Positions 24,886 to 33,156 of a DNA stretch of 44,052 nucleotides are shown one piece after another. The notes under the pieces were generated by a model. It was not told the DNA's origin. It searched no databases and saw only the letters and a list, made by a program, of their open reading frames with translations. This DNA comes from CAYJGN01 sp964369635. Lineage in GTDB: Bacteria; Bacillota; Clostridia; Oscillospirales; Ruminococcaceae. Positions within the stretch are counted from its first letter, which is position 1; each line of letters opens with the position of its first letter. The stretch is taken from assembly GCA_964369635.1 (NCBI GenBank), contig CAYJGN010000014.1, positions 1 to 44,052 on the forward strand, written 5' to 3'. A program made the translations under genes and the position numbers.

Positions 24886-26241
24886 ATGGATAATATTAGA
24901 GAAAACAAAATGGGCACTGCCCCCATACTGCCGCTTATTATTAAAATGTCCGTTCCATCGATGCTTTCGATGATGGTTATGGCGCTTTATAATATCGTCG
25001 ATAGTATTTACGTCTCACAAATTTCCCCCGACGCACTAACGGCAGTTTCGATAGTTTTACCAGCGCAGTTTTTGATGATTTCGGTAGCTTCAGGTACTGC
25101 TGTGGGTGTTAATTCCCTTATATCAAGAAGTCTCGGCGCTAAAAACTTTGATACGGCAAACGGCGCTGCAACTCATGGGTTATTGCTATCGATAATAAGC
25201 TGGCTTGTATTTGCGATTTTAGGTGTTCTATTCTCAGATATTTTCGCCTCCGGGTTTACATCATCAGAGAATATTCGTGATATGGGAAGCGTTTATCTTC
25301 GAATCGTAACGATTGCTTCTATTGGTGTTATGATGCAGATTGCAGTTGAGAAAATTCTGCAAGCAACAGGTAATATGATTTTGCCAATGCTCTCACAGCT
25401 TACCGGTGCAATTATAAACATCATTCTTGATCCAATACTGATTTTCGGTTATTTCGGCCTACCCGAGATGGGAATTGCAGGTGCTGCAACCGCTACTGTT
25501 ATCTCTCAAATCATCGGTATGATGATAGCCATTCTTGGATTAAAATTGACAAAATCCGAGTTACATATAACATTTCGAAACTTCAAACTTGATAAAAATA
25601 TCCTTTCTCAGATTTATAAAGTCGGACTCCCATCGATGATAATGCAATCGGTAGGCTCGGTTATGACCGTTGGCCTCAATGCGATTTTAGCTGGATTTTC
25701 AGATGCCGCTGTTTCTGTTTTAGGTATTTATTTTAGAGTTCAGTCTTTTATAATGATGCCGGTTTTCGGCATGACCCAAGGACTTATGCCTATAATGGGC
25801 TACAACTACGGCGCAAAGAACAAAAAACGACTTATGCAAACATTAAAAATCGGAACGATTATAGCTATGGGAATTATGTGCCTTGGAACATTTGCTTTCA
25901 TGGTTTTTCCAAGAGCGATACTCGGCTTATTCAACCCAACTGAAGAGATTTTGCTAATCGGCACCTATGCTCTTCGGGCAATCTCTGCTTGCTTCCCGTT
26001 TGCCGCTGTTGGAATAATATTTTCAACCTTGTTCCAAGCGGTTGGAAATGGAAAATACAGTATGATCATCTCACTTGTAAGACAGCTTGTATTTATCCTT
26101 CCGATAGCTTACTTATTATCATTTTTCGGAGTGCAGTATGTTTGGTTTTCATTCCCACTCGCCGAGATATTTGCGATATTCGCGTCTGTTTACTACCTAA
26201 AAAACATCTATAATAAGCAGATAAAACCTATGGAAGATTAA
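24886..26241 (+). CDS. MATE family multidrug/metabolite exporter
   Basis: A 451-residue integral membrane protein with about twelve predicted helices arranged as two homologous halves. It begins MGTAPILPLIIKMSVPSMLS, has NIVDSIYVSQISPDALTAVS (first-half MATE signature), QATGNMILPML, and in the second half VLGIYFRVQSFIMMPVFGMTQG and GYNYGAKNKKR. Such proteins export organic cations or metabolites using Na+ or H+ gradients. The substrate is not deducible. A weak CGAGGT ribosome site precedes the ATG. It lies between the two Crp-hydrolase modules but has its own promoter and terminators on both sides, and no GGWCANNTGWCC palindrome, so joint control is not indicated. Confidence 0.92.
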   Translation: MDNIRENKMGTAPILPLIIKMSVPSMLSMMVMALYNIVDSIYVSQISPDALTAVSIVLPAQFLMISVASGTAVGVNSLISRSLGAKNFDTANGAATHGLLLSIISWLVFAILGVLFSDIFASGFTSSENIRDMGSVYLRIVTIASIGVMMQIAVEKILQATGNMILPMLSQLTGAIINIILDPILIFGYFGLPEMGIAGAATATVISQIIGMMIAILGLKLTKSELHITFRNFKLDKNILSQIYKVGLPSMIMQSVGSVMTVGLNAILAGFSDAAVSVLGIYFRVQSFIMMPVFGMTQGLMPIMGYNYGAKNKKRLMQTLKIGTIIAMGIMCLGTFAFMVFPRAILGLFNPTEEILLIGTYALRAISACFPFAAVGIIFSTLFQAVGNGKYSMIISLVRQLVFILPIAYLLSFFGVQYVWFSFPLAEIFAIFASVYYLKNIYNKQIKPMED

Positions 26242-26337
26242 TATTGCCATAAAGAAAAAGTTTTTGGCAGTTTTACCTACCCACCTTATTCAATCTTTGA
26301 GCAGACTTCTATTAGTATTTTTATAGCCAGACAAAAA

Positions 26338-26368
26338 GACAGCAAGCAGATTACCACTGCTCGCTGTC
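26338..26368. terminator. Bidirectional terminator between MATE gene and crp2
   Basis: GACAGC-A-AGCAG pairs with CTGCT-C-GCTGTC around a seven-base loop. It is preceded by AAAAA (U run for the minus-strand crp2) and followed by CTTTTAATTTTT (for MATE). It lies 3 bp beyond the crp2 stop codon. Confidence 0.8.
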
Positions 26369-26371
26369 CTT

Positions 26372-26998
26372 TTAATTTTTGCCATATATTATCGCATCAA
26401 CCTCGAGTTTTAGACGCTCCTCATCAACTATCAAAAACCGTTTATCTTTATATATAACAATCTCGTTATAATGCAAAACGGTTCTGTTTATCGAGCGAGT
26501 GCTTGAATCTATCTGCTCCGCAAGCTCTTTTTTTGTGAGCGTTTGCAGGCTGCCATTCTCATAAGCATTTTTAATAGCTACGATATACCGCTCTTTTATC
26601 GAATGGAAAACAAGATTCACCCTCTTATTGGAACCGATAAGCATTTTATCAGCAAGACCTTTCATTATTAGAAGGGCAAACTCAAAATCTCTCTTTAGAA
26701 GAGCGAAAAATTCATCTTTTGAGAACACCGCAACTTCAAGATACCCATCAGCTACCACAAAAAGCGGATACCGCTTGCTCGAAACGAGCTCGCTCTCACC
26801 AAAACATCCTCCCCGTTCATATCGAAATCCAAAAACATCTTTGCCATCAAGACCTCTGGTATAAACAGAGCAACTACCCGATAGCACGATAAAAAAACTG
26901 TTGTTTTCATCGAGTGGCGAGAGTATTTCATCACCTTGGTCATAAAATCGAACAGAATAGTTATTCTCATCTAAAATCTTTATAAGTATCTCGTTCAT
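26372..26998 (-). CDS. Crp/Fnr family transcription regulator, copy 2
   Basis: A 208-residue paralogue of copy 1 with the same barrel (GDEILSPLDENNSFFIVLSG), sensor segment CFGESELVSSKRYPLFVVA, the same dimer region IKERYIVAIKNAYENGSLQ, and helix-turn-helix LTKKELAEQIDSSTRSINRT. As in copy 1 the cAMP-type Arg is absent, and there is no Fe-S cysteine set. In the recognition helix the residues A-P-I of copy 1 are S-S-T here, which could match the different centres of the two palindromes. ATG 26998 follows AAAGGTG. It is divergent from nucleoside hydrolase 2 and is a single-gene transcript ending in a terminator. Confidence 0.88.
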   Translation of the reverse strand: MNEILIKILDENNYSVRFYDQGDEILSPLDENNSFFIVLSGSCSVYTRGLDGKDVFGFRYERGGCFGESELVSSKRYPLFVVADGYLEVAVFSKDEFFALLKRDFEFALLIMKGLADKMLIGSNKRVNLVFHSIKERYIVAIKNAYENGSLQTLTKKELAEQIDSSTRSINRTVLHYNEIVIYKDKRFLIVDEERLKLEVDAIIYGKN

Positions 26999-27033
26999 CT
27001 TTTCACCTTTACTATAAATCTGCTACCTAACTG

Positions 27034-27061
27034 ATTATATCATCTTTTATATAAATGTAAA
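27034..27061 (-). promoter_or_regulatory. Predicted crp2 promoter
   Basis: TTTACA (27061-27056), 16-bp spacer, TATAAT (27039-27034) on the minus strand. The palindrome lies about 70 bp upstream of this -35, so unlike crp1 this promoter is not overlapped by the operator. Confidence 0.6.
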
Positions 27062-27129
27062 AGCGGCATATTTTCTATTAAATTGCACAAAAATAACCGC
27101 AGTCTTTCTATAAAAAGAGATGCATTTCG

Positions 27130-27141
27130 GGACAGCTGTCC
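27130..27141. promoter_or_regulatory. 12-bp palindromic operator, module 2
   Basis: GGACAGCTGTCC is a perfect palindrome, 23 bp before the -10 box of nucleoside hydrolase 2, the identical distance to that seen in module 1. It shares the frame GGWCA..TGWCC with the module 1 site but differs at the W and the two central bases. Confidence 0.7.
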
Positions 27142-27164
27142 TGTTTTTTCACCTTTGTAACTGC

Positions 27165-27170
27165 TATAAT
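27165..27170 (+). promoter_or_regulatory. -10 box of nucleoside hydrolase 2
   Basis: A perfect TATAAT; the -35 position (27142-27147) reads TGTTTT, a poor match. The spacing to AGGAGG and to the ATG is nearly the same as in module 1. Confidence 0.6.
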
Positions 27171-27191
27171 CAGAAAAAAGGAGGAATTGAA

Positions 27192-28148
27192 ATGAGAAAG
27201 ATAATTATAGATACAGATACAGGAAGCGATGACGCAGTCGGAATAATGCTTGCGGTTTTATCGGGCGAGATTGAGGTTTTAGGGCTTACAACGGTTGCTG
27301 GAAACTGCACCCTTGATTATGCCACCAAAAATGCACTTATGACCCTTGAAGTTTGCGGTAGGAGCGATATACCAGTTTATATGGGAGCTTATCGACCACT
27401 ATATCGAGATACTTTTGACGCAGTTGACGTTCATGGTAAGGACGGAATGGGCGACCTTGACTTAATCCACCCAACAACTAAAGCAAAAGAGCTTCACGCA
27501 GTTGAATACATCTTAGATACCGTCCGTCAAAATCCCGGTGAAATCGAGATTATAGCACTCGGACCTGCAACAAACTTAGCTCTCGCTATTATGAAAGATC
27601 CAGATACGATGAGCAAGGTAAAGAAGATAATATCTATGGGAACTGCCGGTTATGGCAAGGGGAACTGCACAGTTGTTGCGGAGTTCAACGTCTATGCGGA
27701 CGCGGAAAGCTATAAAATTATGCTTGAAAGCGGTATTCCGACGGTTATCGCAGGCTTTGATATCTGCCTTGGTGAGGCGGCATTTAACGAGAAGGAAATT
27801 GATATGCTGCTCTCGAGCGGCAGAGTTGCAAACTTTGCAATGCGTTGCAACAACACCCTTATTGAATTCAACCGCGACCGCGAGCATAAAGGAACCTTCC
27901 TCGACCTGCCCGATGCAGTTGCCGTTGCTGTTGCACTTTGGGATGACGTTATCATAAAAGCGAATAACACCGCTTGTTTTTGCTGCATTGCAAACGACCC
28001 TTCGTATGGTCAAGTTATTGTTGGTGCTGAAAAGAATCTTATCACCAATGCAAACTCAAAAATACGACATAGCACCGATGTTGTTGAAACATTTGATGCA
28101 AAGCTTTATAAAAAGCGACTTATAGATATTTTGGTTTCTGCGAAATAG
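27192..28148 (+). CDS. Nucleoside hydrolase (IU-NH family), copy 2
   Basis: A 318-residue paralogue of copy 1. The calcium site is DTDTGSDDA; other blocks are VAGNCTLDYATKNALMTLEVCG, ALGPATNLALA, AEFNVYADAES and LPDAVAVAVA. The same replacement of the classical catalytic His by Pro is seen. The ATG at 27192, with AAAAGGAGG ahead, was chosen; a reading from 27120 runs through the operator and promoter. The duplication must be old, since the nucleotide sequences are well diverged, yet the promoter architecture is kept. It ends in a strong terminator. Confidence 0.92.
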   Translation: MRKIIIDTDTGSDDAVGIMLAVLSGEIEVLGLTTVAGNCTLDYATKNALMTLEVCGRSDIPVYMGAYRPLYRDTFDAVDVHGKDGMGDLDLIHPTTKAKELHAVEYILDTVRQNPGEIEIIALGPATNLALAIMKDPDTMSKVKKIISMGTAGYGKGNCTVVAEFNVYADAESYKIMLESGIPTVIAGFDICLGEAAFNEKEIDMLLSSGRVANFAMRCNNTLIEFNRDREHKGTFLDLPDAVAVAVALWDDVIIKANNTACFCCIANDPSYGQVIVGAEKNLITNANSKIRHSTDVVETFDAKLYKKRLIDILVSAK

Positions 28149-28182
28149 GGTTTAAAAACCTTTAGAAATAATTATTATAATC

Positions 28183-28220
28183 AAAACAAGGTAGAGCGAA
28201 ATTTGCTCTACCTTGTTTTT
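28183..28220 (+). terminator. Terminator after nucleoside hydrolase 2
   Basis: A 15-bp perfect stem, AAAACAAGGTAGAGC (28183-28197) with GCTCTACCTTGTTTT (28205-28219), loop GAAATTT, then T's. It can act in both directions, also for the convergent 93-residue gene. Confidence 0.9.
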
Positions 28221-28279
28221 TGTTTATAGCTTTGCTTCGTTTATCTATCATAACTGTTTTAGGTTAAAAAACTAAAAAC

Positions 28280-28561
28280 TTATTTTCTCATCGTTTTGTT
28301 TATTGTATTCAGTGCCATAAATCCTACCGCAAATGCTCCGAGTGGAATAAGCATTGTGAGCCTATCATCATCGCTCTCGCCTTGATTTTCGTCCGAATTT
28401 TCATCATCTGCCGACTGTTCGGATTGTTTATCACTCCCACTTTGCAAGCTACTCGTACTATCGAAATCCTCATCACCATTATTAAATGAAAGGGCATAGA
28501 GAAGAGCAACTACCACAAAGACGAGCATCAGCCGATATCTTTTCTTTTTCTGCTCGTTCAT
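28280..28561 (-). CDS. Small two-helix membrane protein, unknown function
   Basis: I do not recognise this 93-residue protein. It has a basic start (MNEQKKKRYR), a hydrophobic helix at about 11-25, a strongly acidic, Ser/Asp/Glu/Gln-rich low-complexity linker (about 28-66) and a second hydrophobic segment at about 68-84, ending in a basic tail. Such a layout places the acidic loop outside the cell. The ATG at 28561 has GAGGAGGG before it, which supports real translation. It is a lone gene; nothing nearby points to a role. Confidence 0.6.
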   Translation of the reverse strand: MNEQKKKRYRLMLVFVVVALLYALSFNNGDEDFDSTSSLQSGSDKQSEQSADDENSDENQGESDDDRLTMLIPLGAFAVGFMALNTINKTMRK

Positions 28562-28688
28562 AATATCCCTCCTCTTTCTTTTACATTTTTATTTTAGCAT
28601 AGTTCTTTGTTTGGCGCAATTTCAAAAGAAAGGTTTTGGGATTGCCATTTTGAAAGCAGTTTTTTCTTATTTTTAACTTTGAAGAAAA

Positions 28689-28710
28689 AAAACCGCCTTA
28701 CGGCGGTTTT
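28689..28710. terminator. Terminator after ilvE
   Basis: AAAACCGCC (28689-28697) pairs with GGCGGTTTT (28702-28710), loop TTAC. A long A run precedes it, so on the minus strand it is followed by eight T's, 26 bp past the ilvE stop. Confidence 0.9.
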
Positions 28711-28735
28711 TATTTCTCTGAATTTTCAAAAAAGA

Positions 28736-29800
28736 CTAAACTGTTATCGTCCATTTCTTTGTATCGTCTATCTTACCACTTTGGATACCTGTTATTGTGT
28801 CATAAAGTCTTTGAGAAACAGGGCCTATTTCTCCGCCGTTTATCTCCATTACGATATCACCCCATTTAAGGATGCCAACCGGTGAGATAACTGCTGCAGT
28901 ACCTGTTCCGAATACTTCTTTAAGTTCACCTGCTTTATAAGCATCATAAACTTCATCAATAGAGATTTTTCTCTCTTCAACGGTATATCCCCAGTCAGAT
29001 AAAAGCTCGATACAGCTCATTCGAGTGATTCCCTCAAGGATAGAGCCGTTTATAGCAGGAGTTACTATCTTATCACCGATTAAGAAAGCAACGTTCATAG
29101 TGCCAACTTCTTCGACATATTTCTTCTCAACCCCATCAAGCCACATAACCTGAGCATAACCTTGCTCATGTGCCTCAACTTGAGCTTTGAGCGATGCCGC
29201 ATAGTTTCCGCCTGTTTTCGCAAAACCAACTCCACCTTTAACGGCGCGAACATAGTTTTTCTCAACATAGATTTTAACAGGATTTAGTCCCGCTGCATAG
29301 TAGCTGCCGACTGGCGATAATATTATTATAAATAGATACTCTTTCGATGCCGCAACACCAAGTTTCGCATCTATTCCTATTATAAAAGGTCTTATATAGA
29401 GCGAAGTACCAGGGCTTCTTGGCACCCAATCACGCTCAACATCAACAAGCGCTTGAAGTCCCGCCACTGCATCTGCAACATCGATACTCGGAATACAAAG
29501 TCTGCCGTTTGAAACATTGAGCCTCTCGAAGTTTTTATCCGGTCTAAAAAGCTTTATATCGTCATTCTCAGTTCTATAGGCTTTAAGTCCCTCAAAAACC
29601 TCCTGACCATAATGAAGCACTACAGCAGCCGGGTCAATTGATAGCGGTGCATATGGAACAACCCTTGCATCATACCAGCCTTTTCCCTCTTTATAGTTCA
29701 TAATAAACATATGGTCTGTAAAATAATTTCCAAACCCGAGTGCTGATTCATCTGTTGGTTTTGTCTTCAAATTCTGCGACTTCTCTATTCTTATATCCAT
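28736..29800 (-). CDS. ilvE: Branched-chain amino acid aminotransferase
   Basis: IlvE transfers the amino group of glutamate to the keto acids of Leu, Ile and Val (and the reverse). It is a fold-type IV PLP enzyme: GFGNYFTDHMFIMNY, LHYGQEVFEGLKAYR, GVGFAKTGGNYAASL, MWLDG and the C-terminal GTAAVISPVG are family signatures of the class II (eukaryote-like) type. The ATG at 29800 with AGGAGGACAAA upstream was chosen over a start at 29827, giving 354 residues. It lies 16 bp after gdhA and shares its promoter and terminator, which links ammonia assimilation into glutamate with transamination. Confidence 0.95.
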   Translation of the reverse strand: MDIRIEKSQNLKTKPTDESALGFGNYFTDHMFIMNYKEGKGWYDARVVPYAPLSIDPAAVVLHYGQEVFEGLKAYRTENDDIKLFRPDKNFERLNVSNGRLCIPSIDVADAVAGLQALVDVERDWVPRSPGTSLYIRPFIIGIDAKLGVAASKEYLFIIILSPVGSYYAAGLNPVKIYVEKNYVRAVKGGVGFAKTGGNYAASLKAQVEAHEQGYAQVMWLDGVEKKYVEEVGTMNVAFLIGDKIVTPAINGSILEGITRMSCIELLSDWGYTVEERKISIDEVYDAYKAGELKEVFGTGTAAVISPVGILKWGDIVMEINGGEIGPVSQRLYDTITGIQSGKIDDTKKWTITV

Positions 29801-29816
29801 TTTGTCCTCCTGTATT

Positions 29817-31169
29817 TTAGTAAGCAATTCCCTGTGCTTTCATAGCTTCTGCAACCTTTAAGAAGCCTGCGATATTCGCACCAGCAACAAGATTGCCTGG
29901 GGTGCCATAATCATTTGATGCAGTATAAGCACTGTGGAAGATACCTATCATTATATCTTTAAGTTTAGCATCAACTTCCTGCGCTGTCCAGCTATATCTC
30001 ATCGAGTTTTGGCTCATCTCAAGACCACTTGTCGCAACGCCACCGGCATTTGCAGCTTTTGCAGGTCCAAACATAACGCCAGCTTCAAGGAATGCCTCAA
30101 CAGCTTCCGGAGTTGAAGGCATATTAGCACCCTCTGCAACAGCGATACAGCCGTTTGCAATAAGTGTTTTTGCCTCTTCGCCATTAAGCTCATTTTGAGT
30201 TGCACAAGGTAGAGCTATATCGCATTTAACCGACCAAATTCCTCTGCATCCTTCAAAATATTTAGCTGTTGGAACTCTTTTAGCATACTCGCTTATACGA
30301 AGTCTTTCAACCTCTTTAATCTGCTGCATAACTGCAAGGTCAATTCCATTCTCATCAACAACATATCCGCCGCTATCCGACATAGCAATAACGGTTGCAC
30401 CGAGCTCAGTTGCTTTCTCATGCGCATAAATAGCCACGTTTCCACTACCAGAAACAACTACCTTTTTGCCTGAGAACCCGTCGTTCTTCATAACTTTCAT
30501 CATCTCTTCAACGAAATAACAAACTCCATAACCTGTTGCTTGAGTTCTGATTAGTGAACCACCATAAGTTAAACCTTTACCGGTAAGTACCCCTGTGAAC
30601 TCATTGCGAAGACGCTTATACTGGCCATACATAAATCCAATTTCACGAGCTCCAACACCGATATCACCAGCTGGAACGTCTGTATCAGCGCCGATATGCT
30701 TTGCAAGCTCTGTCATAAAGCTTTGGCAGAAACGCATAATCTCATTATCGCTCTTGCCTTTAGGGTCAAAGTCGCTACCGCCTTTACCGCCGCCCATAGG
30801 AAGACCTGTTAGGCTATTTTTAAATAGCTGCTCAAAGCCGAGGAATTTTATAACCGAACCATTAACTGTTGGGTGGAAGCGAAGACCGCCTTTGTACGGG
30901 CCTATTGCAGAGTTAAACTGAACTCTAAATCCTCTGTTCACCTGAACTTTACCCGCATCATCAACCCATGCTACTCTAAACTGAATAAAGCGCTCAGCCT
31001 CAATAATTCTATCGAATATTCCAGCGTCAACAAAATCTGCTCTCTGCTCTGCTACTGGCTCAAGTGACTCAAGCACCTCTTTTACCGCCTGAAGAAACTC
31101 CTCTTCACCTGGATTTCTCTTCTTTGCAACTTCATAAATACCATTTAGATAACTGTTTTTTATAGCCAT
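29817..31169 (-). CDS. gdhA: NADP-type glutamate dehydrogenase
   Basis: Makes glutamate from 2-oxoglutarate and ammonia. The 450-residue length and the sequence fit the hexameric, NADPH-preferring class. Seen are GPYKGGLRFHPTVN, the catalytic PMGGGKGGSDFDPKG (substrate lysines), DVPAGDIGVGAREIGFMYG, and the Rossmann loop VVSGSGNVAIYAHEKA. AGGAGGATATT precedes the ATG. It is first in a two-gene operon with ilvE, with a strong sigma-A promoter upstream. Confidence 0.96.
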   Translation of the reverse strand: MAIKNSYLNGIYEVAKKRNPGEEEFLQAVKEVLESLEPVAEQRADFVDAGIFDRIIEAERFIQFRVAWVDDAGKVQVNRGFRVQFNSAIGPYKGGLRFHPTVNGSVIKFLGFEQLFKNSLTGLPMGGGKGGSDFDPKGKSDNEIMRFCQSFMTELAKHIGADTDVPAGDIGVGAREIGFMYGQYKRLRNEFTGVLTGKGLTYGGSLIRTQATGYGVCYFVEEMMKVMKNDGFSGKKVVVSGSGNVAIYAHEKATELGATVIAMSDSGGYVVDENGIDLAVMQQIKEVERLRISEYAKRVPTAKYFEGCRGIWSVKCDIALPCATQNELNGEEAKTLIANGCIAVAEGANMPSTPEAVEAFLEAGVMFGPAKAANAGGVATSGLEMSQNSMRYSWTAQEVDAKLKDIMIGIFHSAYTASNDYGTPGNLVAGANIAGFLKVAEAMKAQGIAY

Positions 31170-31205
31170 AATATCCTCCTAATATAATTTTTTTACACAT
31201 AATCT

Positions 31206-31234
31206 ATTATATAATAGTTGACTTAAATTTTCAA
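31206..31234 (-). promoter_or_regulatory. Sigma-A promoter of gdhA-ilvE
   Basis: TTGAAA (31234-31229), 17-bp spacer, TATAAT (31211-31206) on the minus strand. The -10 box is part of the palindrome CTATTATATAATAG (31204-31217), which might bind a regulator. The rest of the 224-bp gap up to rnpB is very AT-rich, and I see nothing else in it. Confidence 0.7.
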
Positions 31235-31359
31235 TATTAAAGTTGTAAAATTGCAAATTTTGTCACGAAAACTTAAAAAAACGTTTTAAATGTGTGCGAT
31301 TTGCAAGTTTTTATTTTTAAAATTTCATCTACTTTTGTGTAAAAGAGTGAAAAATCAGC

Positions 31360-31388
31360 TTGACTGCTCGGTTTTTTTTAGATATAAT
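31360..31388 (+). promoter_or_regulatory. Sigma-A promoter of rnpB
   Basis: TTGACT (31360-31365), 17-bp spacer rich in T, TATAAT (31383-31388). The 5' end of the RNA would fall at about 31395, exactly where helix P1 begins. Confidence 0.8.
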
Positions 31389-31394
31389 TATATG

Positions 31395-31718
31395 ATGAGT
31401 GGATTGTACGGCAGCGCGTAAAGTGAGGAAAGTCCGGGCTTTTAGGAACAGGATAGCTGATAACGTCAGCCGAAGGCGACTTTAGGGAAAGTGCAACAGA
31501 GATATACCGCCGACTTTTGTCGGTAAGGGTGGAAAGGCGAGGTAAGAGCTCACCGGCGTCTTGGAGACAAGGCGGCCCTGCAAACCCTATCCGAAGCAAC
31601 ACAGAAGATAAAGGGGTCGTTCCTACCCCCTTCGATAAAGTGGCAAAGAGCGATATGGCGACATATCGTCAAGATAGATTGTCGTACACGACAGAACCCG
31701 GCTTATAGATCCACTCAT
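31395..31718 (+). ncRNA. rnpB: RNase P RNA
   Basis: The catalytic RNA that removes 5' leaders from pre-tRNAs. The universally conserved 5' block GAGGAAAGTCCGGGC (31426-31440 region) and 3' block ACAGAACCCGGCTTATAG are both present and can form P4. The ends ATGAGTGGA (31395-31403) and TCCACTCAT (31710-31718) form helix P1. GGTAAGAGCTCACCGG matches the specificity domain. About 324 nt is at the short end for bacteria. No separate terminator follows before cdd, 30 bp downstream, so some read-through into cdd is likely. Confidence 0.95.
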
Positions 31719-31748
31719 TATTTTAATTTTAAAGGGGATAATTAAACT

Positions 31749-32147
31749 ATGGAATTTAAAGAACTCGCAAAAAAAGCAATCGAAGCAAGAGACCTTGCAT
31801 ATAGCCCCTATTCCGACTATTGCGTCGGCGCCGCACTTCTATGCGAAGATGGCGAGATAGTTATGGGGGGAAACATAGAAACAGCAACCTATGACCCAAC
31901 CACCTGCGCTGAGCGGGTTGCGCTATTTTCGGCAATAGCTCGCGGTAAACGCAAATTTAAAGCTATAGCTGTTTCGGGCGGTAAAAAAGGCGAAGCACCC
32001 ATTACCCACCAGCTCCCTTGCGGTACCTGCCGTCAGGTATTTTTAGAGTGGTGCGATATGGATTTTAAAATAGTAGCTGTTAAATCAGAGGACGATGTGA
32101 AAGTCTTCACCGTTGCAGATCTCCTTCCATACTCGCAAAATTTTTAA
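31749..32147 (+). CDS. cdd: Cytidine deaminase
   Basis: Deaminates cytidine and deoxycytidine to the uridines in pyrimidine salvage. The 132-residue size is that of the small tetrameric form. Zinc ligands and catalytic Glu are in TTCAERVALFSAI (C-A-E) and LPCGTCRQV (PCxxC). SPYSDYCVGAALL near the N-terminus is the family opening. It follows rnpB closely and precedes the SGNH gene by 12 bp. Uridine made here could be a substrate for the nucleoside hydrolases elsewhere in the window, though no co-regulation is visible. Confidence 0.95.
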   Translation: MEFKELAKKAIEARDLAYSPYSDYCVGAALLCEDGEIVMGGNIETATYDPTTCAERVALFSAIARGKRKFKAIAVSGGKKGEAPITHQLPCGTCRQVFLEWCDMDFKIVAVKSEDDVKVFTVADLLPYSQNF

Positions 32148-32159
32148 TCTGAGGTTTTT

Positions 32160-33146
32160 ATGAAAAAGTTTGTAGGTAAATTTTTAAAGTTTACCATTCC
32201 CTTCCTTCTGTTTTTTGTTTGGTTTTTAGCATTTGAGCCATACGACTATTTTGGTCTTCGCGGTGGCACTACCTATTCAAATAAGCAGATATATGAGATG
32301 CGACGTCTCCTTCGAGAACAACCGACGAATATTATACTCGGTGACTCAAGGATGGCTCACCTTGATGATGATCTTATGTATGAGTATTCTGGGGAAGAAT
32401 ATTTAAATCTCGCTTTTGGCGGCGCCACTATGGGCGAGATTATTGATTTATTTTATTATGCAGATGCACATACAGACCTTGAGCGCGTTTATATCGGAAT
32501 CAGCTTTTTCACGATTAATTCAACCTACCATACCGACCGGGTGAGTGGGACTATTCCGCTTGTTTTAGACCCTCTTGTCTATCTATCGAGATTTACAAAC
32601 TACCCCGCAACCTATAACAATATGCATGCAACTATAGATAATTTGACCTACTATATAGATAACGGAGAATGGTATGATGAAACCAAACAACCTCCTCTAT
32701 CAGAGCGCGATATAACCTATGATGAAAACGGATATCGCTCAGATATATTCGAATTTGCAACCTACCATACCCAATCGCCATTCCCTATGTTTATATTTCA
32801 ACCTAGCACGACCTACATGGAGAGATTAAAAGAGCTTGCATTATACTGCGAAGAACAAGGCATTGAGATAATCGCTGTTTTCCCACCTGTTCAGCAGGCA
32901 TATTGGGATATAGTTATAGATGGTATGGGTTATACCGAAGGAGTTGCCGGATATAAAAATGAGCTACTCCAGTATTTCAATGCAATAGATATGGAGTGGC
33001 AGAGTGAATTTATAAAAGATGATACCAAATTTTTCGATCCCTTCCATCTCTATGATGAGTGTTACGAGCAAGAGTTTGCGCGAGTTCTTTTCACCGACTA
33101 TACCCCTGAATATGTAATTCGTCATATAAAAGAGCCTATATTATAA
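32160..33146 (+). CDS. SGNH/DltD-like partner of an MBOAT acyltransferase
   Basis: A 328-residue protein with one N-terminal membrane helix (about 9-27) and an extracellular domain. IILGDSRMAHLDDD gives the block I nucleophile Ser of the SGNH fold, and FFDPFHLYDE the C-terminal Asp-x-x-His pair. Proteins of this form (AlgJ/AlgX, PatB, DltD-like) work with MBOAT proteins to acylate exported polysaccharides. The MBOAT partner follows 10 bp downstream. The acceptor glycan is unknown. The start is ATG 32160 behind GAGG. Confidence 0.82.
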   Translation: MKKFVGKFLKFTIPFLLFFVWFLAFEPYDYFGLRGGTTYSNKQIYEMRRLLREQPTNIILGDSRMAHLDDDLMYEYSGEEYLNLAFGGATMGEIIDLFYYADAHTDLERVYIGISFFTINSTYHTDRVSGTIPLVLDPLVYLSRFTNYPATYNNMHATIDNLTYYIDNGEWYDETKQPPLSERDITYDENGYRSDIFEFATYHTQSPFPMFIFQPSTTYMERLKELALYCEEQGIEIIAVFPPVQQAYWDIVIDGMGYTEGVAGYKNELLQYFNAIDMEWQSEFIKDDTKFFDPFHLYDECYEQEFARVLFTDYTPEYVIRHIKEPIL

Positions 33147-33156
33147 GGGAGCAGAT

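Noticed and set aside
24811..24886. Riboswitch in the MATE leader
   Set aside because: The leader is about 75 nt and I see no known conserved core nor an expression platform.
24673..26241. MATE exporter as part of the Crp-hydrolase modules
   Set aside because: A strong terminator and a good independent promoter separate it from hydrolase 1, and there is no matching palindrome at its promoter.
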